Shown here piece after piece: positions 7,440-10,957 of a DNA stretch of 10,957 nt. Origin of the DNA: Succinivibrionaceae bacterium. GTDB lineage: Bacteria; Pseudomonadota; Gammaproteobacteria; Enterobacterales; Succinivibrionaceae. Position 1 is the stretch's first letter, and the number at the start of each line of letters is the position of its first letter. A model generated the notes under the pieces. The model was not told the origin of the DNA. It searched no databases and worked only from the letters and a program-made list of their open reading frames with translations. Position numbers and translations under genes: made by a program. The stretch spans positions 1-10,957 of the forward strand of contig DMTG01000230.1 in the NCBI GenBank assembly GCA_003477345.1, read 5' to 3'.

Positions 7440-7844
7440 TTATTTGTCAGGCAGCAGCGGACCTGCGCCTGTAGGGCAGCGGTAAGCTCTGCCGATGAAG
7501 TACAGACCAACGGAAGATGGTGCCAGTACAGTTGCAACCGCGTGATTATCCACGACGTGGGTAGCGCCCATTTTTTTGGCTTCTCTTTTCAGATAGAATC
7601 TGGCCATACTGGCGTTGGCGCCGATGTCTGCATCAATATCGCCTAAGAAGGTGCAGCCCTTAACTTCGGTAGGCAGGGCGGTAACAACGGTATTGGCATC
7701 GTCTATTTCCGCCTGTGAAATACAGCCCTGCAGCAGAAAAACTGCGCCAGCTGTGCAGACAGATGCTGCCAGTTTTTCAAAAATACCGGCAGTTAAACAT
7801 AAGCCGTTAAATTTTTTTTTGGAATTTATAACTGCTTTTTCCAT
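7440..7844 (-). CDS. DUF4156-type lipoprotein, paralogue A
   Basis: The 134-residue protein has a long, basic N-region (about 24 residues), then a hydrophobic stretch ending in FLLQGC, a plausible lipobox with lipidated C41. The mature part carries EVKGCTFLGD, LKREAKKMGATHVV and GRAYRCPTG, the DUF4156 pattern also seen in E. coli YjeI, with two cysteines (in GCTF and YRCP) that could form a disulfide. No function is known for the family. It is about half identical by eye, over the shared domain, to the protein encoded just upstream, so the two are tandem duplicates. GGAG lies about nine bases before the ATG. The gene follows its paralogue by 19 bp and ends the lpxL operon. Confidence 0.75.
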   Translation of the reverse strand: MEKAVINSKKKFNGLCLTAGIFEKLAASVCTAGAVFLLQGCISQAEIDDANTVVTALPTEVKGCTFLGDIDADIGANASMARFYLKREAKKMGATHVVDNHAVATVLAPSSVGLYFIGRAYRCPTGAGPLLPDK

Positions 7845-7863
7845 ATGAATGCCGCTCCAAAGC

Positions 7864-8274
7864 TTACGGAATGCGTGAAGGCCAGGTCCAGAAGCCGTCT
7901 TCTAAAGGATTGTACACAGGAAGTTCAGTCTCTATCTGAGCCTCTTTATTATCGCTCTGAGGTCCGGTTCCCAGAGGGCAGCGATAGGCTCTGCCGGAAT
8001 GAGCTATGCCCAGATCGTTTCCTACAGCTACGGCGTAACCGTGAGTTTCCACTACGTGGGTTGCGCCAAGCTTGGCTGCTGCAACTTTAAGCCAGAATCT
8101 GGCACCTTCATTTACAACCGAATGGGCGGAGTCTACATCTCCTAAAAAAGTACAGCCAGCAACCTCTTCTTCTGAGGCAATAATTACTTTTTTACCGGCT
8201 TCACGCTCAGCCATCATCTGGGCACAGCCATTTAAAAACAGCAGGCAGAAAGCTAAAAATAAAAGTTTTTTCAT
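7864..8274 (-). CDS. DUF4156-type lipoprotein, paralogue B, with a C-terminal extension
   Basis: The 136-residue protein starts MKKLLFLAFCLLFLNGC, a compact lipoprotein signal with C17 as the lipidated residue. Ala at +2 favours the outer membrane. The DUF4156 core has EVAGCTFLGD, AKLGATHVVETH and SGRAYRCPLG, sharing the cysteine pair with paralogue A. A tail of about 26 residues, acidic and then aromatic (EDGFWTWPSRIP), follows the core and is missing from paralogue A. The start has a purine-rich AGAGAG about four bases upstream. It lies 15 bp after lpxL and 19 bp before paralogue A. The function is unknown; the company of lpxL suggests an outer-membrane role, which is inference. Confidence 0.78.
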   Translation of the reverse strand: MKKLLFLAFCLLFLNGCAQMMAEREAGKKVIIASEEEVAGCTFLGDVDSAHSVVNEGARFWLKVAAAKLGATHVVETHGYAVAVGNDLGIAHSGRAYRCPLGTGPQSDNKEAQIETELPVYNPLEDGFWTWPSRIP

Positions 8275-8289
8275 AAGACTCTCTGAAAA

Positions 8290-9336
8290 TTATTTTTTAA
8301 GCTCCGGATAACGTGAAGGTTCTCCTTCTGGAGTGGTTTTGAACCTGCGATGCATCCACAGATACTGTTCTGGCGCATGTCTTATCATATGCTCAATTAT
8401 CTGATTGCAGCGGCAGATATCGGCATATTCGTCATCAGTCGGAAAATTTTCCACCGGATCTTCTACAAACAGCCGGTATTTGCTACCCTCTCTTACGGTG
8501 TAGGAAGGCTGAACTATCGTATCCTTGATTCTGGCAAGCTGTCTGGTGCCAATTACGGAAGCGGCTTTTTCAACCGCAAAGAAAGGCGCAAAAATGGAGG
8601 CTTTTCTGCCGTAGTCCTGATCAGGCGCGTACCATATAGGCAGTTTGCGCATCAGCGCCTTGATCATGCTTTTAGGATCGTTTCTGTCCACCAGAGCAAG
8701 ATTATTTCTAAGTCTGCCTTTAACCTGGGTATATTCCAGTACCGGGTGCTCTGAAGCTCTGTAAACCCCGATGCCTGGCTTTATCAGCAGGGCATAGGCT
8801 CTGGCCATAATCTCAAGGGTCATAAAATGGCAGGTGAGTACCAGTATAGGCTTGTCCTGAGCCGCTATTTCCTGAGCTTTTTTCAGTTCTTCAGGATCGA
8901 TATAAATATGTTTTAAAAAGCGTCTGTCAGACCAGAACCAGGCAATGCCGGTTTCAAAGAGCGCGCGGCCTGAGTTTTCAAATATCCTGTGACTCATGAG
9001 CTTTCTCTCGGCTTCAGAGAGCATGGGAAAGGCGAGCTTCAGGTTGCGCTTTAGTACATATCTTCTGCTGGGAACTATTTCTCCTACCAGTCTGCCAAAC
9101 CACTTGCCAAGAAACATCAGGGCAGGGAAGGGCAGGATGGTTACGATAAGACGTAGCAGCAGTACAGCCATCCAGTTACCCCAGAAGTAAGGGTGAAGCA
9201 TTTTTTTTGTGAAGATTGCATGGTCTACCATGCCTTTTCCCCATCCGCTGCCGATGGTTTTAAACAGGTGATTTTTTTCTAATTCGCGTTCTCTTCTGTG
9301 ATATGAGCGATGCAGCTTGAATTTCTTATCAGTCAT
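8290..9336 (-). CDS. lpxL: Kdo-dependent lipid A lauroyl-type acyltransferase
   Basis: LpxL-family enzymes add a secondary acyl chain from acyl-ACP to Kdo2-lipid IVA at the inner membrane. The catalytic HX4E motif is H170-F-M-T-L-E175, matching E. coli LpxL H132/E137. LHPYFWGNW near 47-55 leads into a membrane helix (about 56-75). METGMAWFW-like FETGIAWFW, PGIGVYR, WYAPDQDYG (235-243), PFFAVE and YLWMHRRFKTTPEG (325-338) follow. This pattern fits LpxL better than LpxM. The 348-residue length exceeds the 306 of E. coli LpxL mainly because of a 38-residue basic N-terminal extension. The ATG at 9336 has AAGGAT six bases upstream, which supports counting the extension as coded. It is the first gene of a probable operon with the two lipoproteins. 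Confidence 0.92.
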   Translation of the reverse strand: MTDKKFKLHRSYHRRERELEKNHLFKTIGSGWGKGMVDHAIFTKKMLHPYFWGNWMAVLLLRLIVTILPFPALMFLGKWFGRLVGEIVPSRRYVLKRNLKLAFPMLSEAERKLMSHRIFENSGRALFETGIAWFWSDRRFLKHIYIDPEELKKAQEIAAQDKPILVLTCHFMTLEIMARAYALLIKPGIGVYRASEHPVLEYTQVKGRLRNNLALVDRNDPKSMIKALMRKLPIWYAPDQDYGRKASIFAPFFAVEKAASVIGTRQLARIKDTIVQPSYTVREGSKYRLFVEDPVENFPTDDEYADICRCNQIIEHMIRHAPEQYLWMHRRFKTTPEGEPSRYPELKK

Positions 9337-9407
9337 TTGATCCTTAGTGTAAAAACTCTGGCAAGGCAGATGCTGCTGAACTTATTAACCTACTTTGATG
9401 TATGTAT

Positions 9408-9413
9408 ATTATA
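9408..9413 (-). promoter_or_regulatory. -10 box of the lpxL-lipoprotein operon
   Basis: Minus-strand TATAAT (9413-9408) is a perfect -10 about 70 bases before the lpxL start codon. It is the strongest promoter element in the 135-bp gap after galR. The -35 zone (about 9431-9436, minus-strand ATTTAG) is poor. I see no hairpin terminator for the upstream galR-like gene in this gap, so read-through is possible. Confidence 0.5.
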
Positions 9414-9471
9414 CGAGAAAATAGAATTTTCTAAATCATTATAATAAAGACAGTTAAAGAAGATTTACAGG

Positions 9472-10467
9472 CTAGATGTGCCTTACTGACTTCCTTTTTA
9501 TCAAATCAGTGGCAAATACCGGCAGAGTAAAGTCATTTTTTCCAGAATAGAGTGACAGCGATAGCTGAATTGCTGACTGACCCATGGTGAACACCGGGTT
9601 GGTAACGGTAGTAAGAGGAGGAGTGAGGCAGGATGACATATACAGATTGTCAAAGCCAATGATGGATTTTTCTTCGGGGATCTTTATGCCGGCTTCGGTG
9701 AATTTTGCCATAATGCCTGCGGCCATGGCATCGTTGTAGCAGCATACCCCGGTGAATCTGTCCCTGAGCGCTAGGAGTTTTTCAGCTGCAGCGGCACCGC
9801 CTTCTAATGAAGGAGGCTCTTTTAATAACAGTTTAGGATCAAAAGAGTATCCTGACTCTTCTAAGGCGCTTACATAGCCTTTGAAACGCTCATCGGCATC
9901 AAGAATTCTGTGGGATGAGCTTACATAGGCGATTTTGTGATGCCCCTGACTTATAAGATAGCTCGCGGCAGTCTTCATTCCTTCAAAATTATTGATATTA
10001 ACGCAGCGCTCTTCAAACCCCGGCAGAATTCTGTTTATCAGTACCATATAGCGGAAATTGCGCATATAGCCTGCCAGCTGCTCGTCAGAAATGGCAAGAG
10101 CGTGGATTATGAGACCTGAGCACTGGTGGGAAATCAGATTGTTGATGGCGCGGATTTCTCTTTCTTCCTCGTGAAATCCCTGAGCTACCATCAGGATCTT
10201 GTCTTTACGATGCGCAACTTCTTCACAGGCTTTTACCATCACCCCGAAATAGGGGTCGGATAAATCTGAAACCAGAACACCAACGGTTTCGCTGTCCTTC
10301 TGTGCTAGTGCCTTGGCATTGGCATTTAAGTAGAATCCCAGTGACTGCTGAGCATCGAGCACGGCTTTTCTGGCAGCATCGCTTACCTTGGCGGTACCGT
10401 TAAGCACTCGTGAAACTGTCGCAACAGATACGTTAGCAAGTTTTGCTACATCGCGAATTGTAGGCAT
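9472..10467 (-). CDS. galR: GalR/GalS-type LacI-family repressor
   Basis: The 331-residue protein starts TIRDVAKLANVSVATVSRVL, the LacI-family helix-turn-helix (3-22), then a hinge region near 48-57 (NANAKALAQK). The ligand-binding domain closely follows E. coli GalR: ETVGVLVSDLSDPYFGVMVKA, MVLINRILPGFEERC, SQGHHKIAYVSS, CYNDAMAAGIMAKF and SIIGFDN. The likely inducer is galactose. The resemblance does not separate GalR from GalS, but the divergent galE and the GalR-type operators between them support a galactose repressor. The chosen ATG aligns with the E. coli GalR start (MATIKDVARLAG), although the Shine-Dalgarno signal is weak. Operators in its own upstream region suggest autoregulation. 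It is 12 residues shorter than E. coli GalR, at the C-terminus. Confidence 0.9.
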   Translation of the reverse strand: MPTIRDVAKLANVSVATVSRVLNGTAKVSDAARKAVLDAQQSLGFYLNANAKALAQKDSETVGVLVSDLSDPYFGVMVKACEEVAHRKDKILMVAQGFHEEEREIRAINNLISHQCSGLIIHALAISDEQLAGYMRNFRYMVLINRILPGFEERCVNINNFEGMKTAASYLISQGHHKIAYVSSSHRILDADERFKGYVSALEESGYSFDPKLLLKEPPSLEGGAAAAEKLLALRDRFTGVCCYNDAMAAGIMAKFTEAGIKIPEEKSIIGFDNLYMSSCLTPPLTTVTNPVFTMGQSAIQLSLSLYSGKNDFTLPVFATDLIKRKSVRHI

Positions 10468-10492
10468 ATTTGTTGTAAGTTAAATAAATTTT

Positions 10493-10508
10493 GTGTAACC
10501 GTAAAGCA
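10493..10508. promoter_or_regulatory. Weak third GalR half-site
   Basis: GTGTAA-C-CG-T (10493-10502) matches the left half of the GalR operator consensus, but the right half is lost (10 of 16 overall). It is centred 34 bp from the next operator and lies 25 bp upstream of the galR start codon, where binding would block galR expression. Confidence 0.3.
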
Positions 10509-10526
10509 ACTGATCTTTAGAATATA

Positions 10527-10542
10527 AAGAAAACGTTTACAT
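10527..10542. promoter_or_regulatory. GalR-type operator, upstream copy
   Basis: AAGAAAACGTTTACAT matches the downstream palindrome at 14 of 16 positions, with an intact right half. A minus-strand TATATT lies directly beside it (10526-10521), so it overlaps the likely galR promoter and could serve autoregulation. Its centre is 128 bp from that of the downstream operator. Confidence 0.7.
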
Positions 10543-10597
10543 AATATATTAAATGCACTTTCTGATAAAGAAAAACATAATAATTAAAAAAAACTAA

Positions 10598-10619
10598 AAT
10601 TATGATCAAGGTCACATGT
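10598..10619. promoter_or_regulatory. CRP (cAMP receptor protein) site
   Basis: TATGA-TCAAGG-TCACA (10601-10616) has the CRP spacing of two pentamers six bases apart, with one mismatch in the core pentamers. About 17 of 22 bases agree with the full consensus. Its centre is about 50 bases upstream of the predicted galE start point, so the usual -41.5 and -61.5 positions do not apply exactly. It lies between the two main GalR operators. Confidence 0.65.
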
Positions 10620-10624
10620 AAGTG

Positions 10625-10652
10625 TTGCGAAGAGCAGAAAAGTTCTTATAAT
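10625..10652 (+). promoter_or_regulatory. Sigma-70 promoter of galE
   Basis: TATAAT at 10647-10652 is a perfect -10. TTGCGA at 10625-10630 is a 4-of-6 -35 at 16-bp spacing. The predicted start point is near 10659, inside the operator at 10655-10670. Confidence 0.7.
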
Positions 10653-10654
10653 CT

Positions 10655-10670
10655 ATGTAAACGTTTACAT
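10655..10670. promoter_or_regulatory. GalR-type operator, perfect palindrome over the galE start point
   Basis: ATGTAAACGTTTACAT is a perfect 16-bp palindrome that differs from the E. coli GalR operator consensus GTGTAAACGTTTACAC only at the outermost base pair. It starts three bases after the -10 box, so bound repressor should block galE transcription directly. Confidence 0.88.
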
Positions 10671-10702
10671 TTTAAATAAATCAGTTTTAGAGGCGATTTT
10701 CT

Positions 10703-10957
10703 ATGGCAACAATTCTCGTTACTGGCGGAGCAGGTTTTATCGGTAGTCATACAGTTATAGAGCTTGTTAGTGCAGGTTATGAACCGGTTATATACGATAA
10801 CTTTTATAACGCCAAGCCAGCAGTTCTTGAACGCATCAGCAAAATCTGCGGCAAAGAAATTACCTGCATCAAAGGCGATATCAGAGATAGAGCAGCCCTT
10901 GACAAGGTATTTAATGACAATTCAATCGACGCAGTAATCAATTTTGCAGGTCTTAAG
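10703..10957 (+). CDS. galE: UDP-glucose 4-epimerase, N-terminal part (cut by window end)
   Basis: The first 85 codons are present and the frame is open to the window edge. MATILVTGGAGFIGSHT contains the Rossmann-fold glycine motif (GGxGxxG) that binds NAD. YDNFYNAKPAVLERI, KGDIRD and AVINFAGLK follow E. coli GalE closely. The enzyme interconverts UDP-glucose and UDP-galactose in the Leloir pathway and supplies UDP-galactose for surface sugars. AGAGGCG lies 9-15 bases before the ATG. The catalytic Tyr-Lys pair lies beyond the window. Whether galT or galK follow cannot be seen. Confidence 0.95.
   Translation, partial: MATILVTGGAGFIGSHTVIELVSAGYEPVIYDNFYNAKPAVLERISKICGKEITCIKGDIRDRAALDKVFNDNSIDAVINFAGLK

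Noticed and set aside
8350..8754. Open frame of 134 codons on the plus strand inside lpxL
   Set aside because: It is antisense to a clear LpxL coding region and resembles no family.

Overview
The window looks like chromosomal DNA of a gammaproteobacterium, probably near the Aeromonadales (Succinivibrionaceae is my best guess). Several proteins closely resemble gammaproteobacterial counterparts: an ExeA/GspA-type ATPase, a YgiM-type SH3 protein, YgiF (CYTH-CHAD), GlnE, LpxL, a GalR-type repressor and GalE. The assignment rests on family resemblance and gene order, not on a search. Most of the window is core genome; I do not see a clear new multi-gene system, CRISPR array, tRNA or rRNA.

Layout. 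(1) Positions 1-2119, plus strand: the end of what looks like an IS200/IS605-type element, a possible extended -10 promoter, an ExeA/GspA-like ATPase and a small single-pass membrane protein, closed by a hairpin terminator (2139-2166) shared with the convergent ygiM-like gene. (2) 2191-7422: a minus-strand ygiM-like gene diverges from a plus-strand ygiF-glnE pair. This resembles the E. coli ygiM/ygiF/glnE neighbourhood, but hldE does not follow glnE. The 444-bp divergent spacer carries a second copy of the transposon-end hairpin, in opposite orientation to the first. (3) 9336-7440, minus strand: lpxL followed at 15 and 19 bp by two paralogous DUF4156-type lipoprotein genes, with a consensus -10 box upstream of lpxL. 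(4) 10467-9472, minus strand: a GalR-like repressor, divergent from galE (10703 onward, cut by the window edge). Their 235-bp spacer holds a perfect 16-bp GalR-type palindrome over the predicted galE start point, a second good operator 128 bp upstream, a weak third half-site and a CRP-like site between the two main operators.

How the genes work together. The ATPase and its neighbour probably act at the cell envelope (secretin or peptidoglycan related). ygiF-glnE is a polyphosphate/nitrogen-regulation pair. lpxL and the lipoproteins are outer-membrane genes. galR-galE is a self-contained galactose control unit whose operator arrangement differs from that of E. coli gal. The most interesting points are the galR-galE control region, the paired orphan transposon ends, the shortened CHAD domain of YgiF, and the tandem lipoproteins attached to lpxL.
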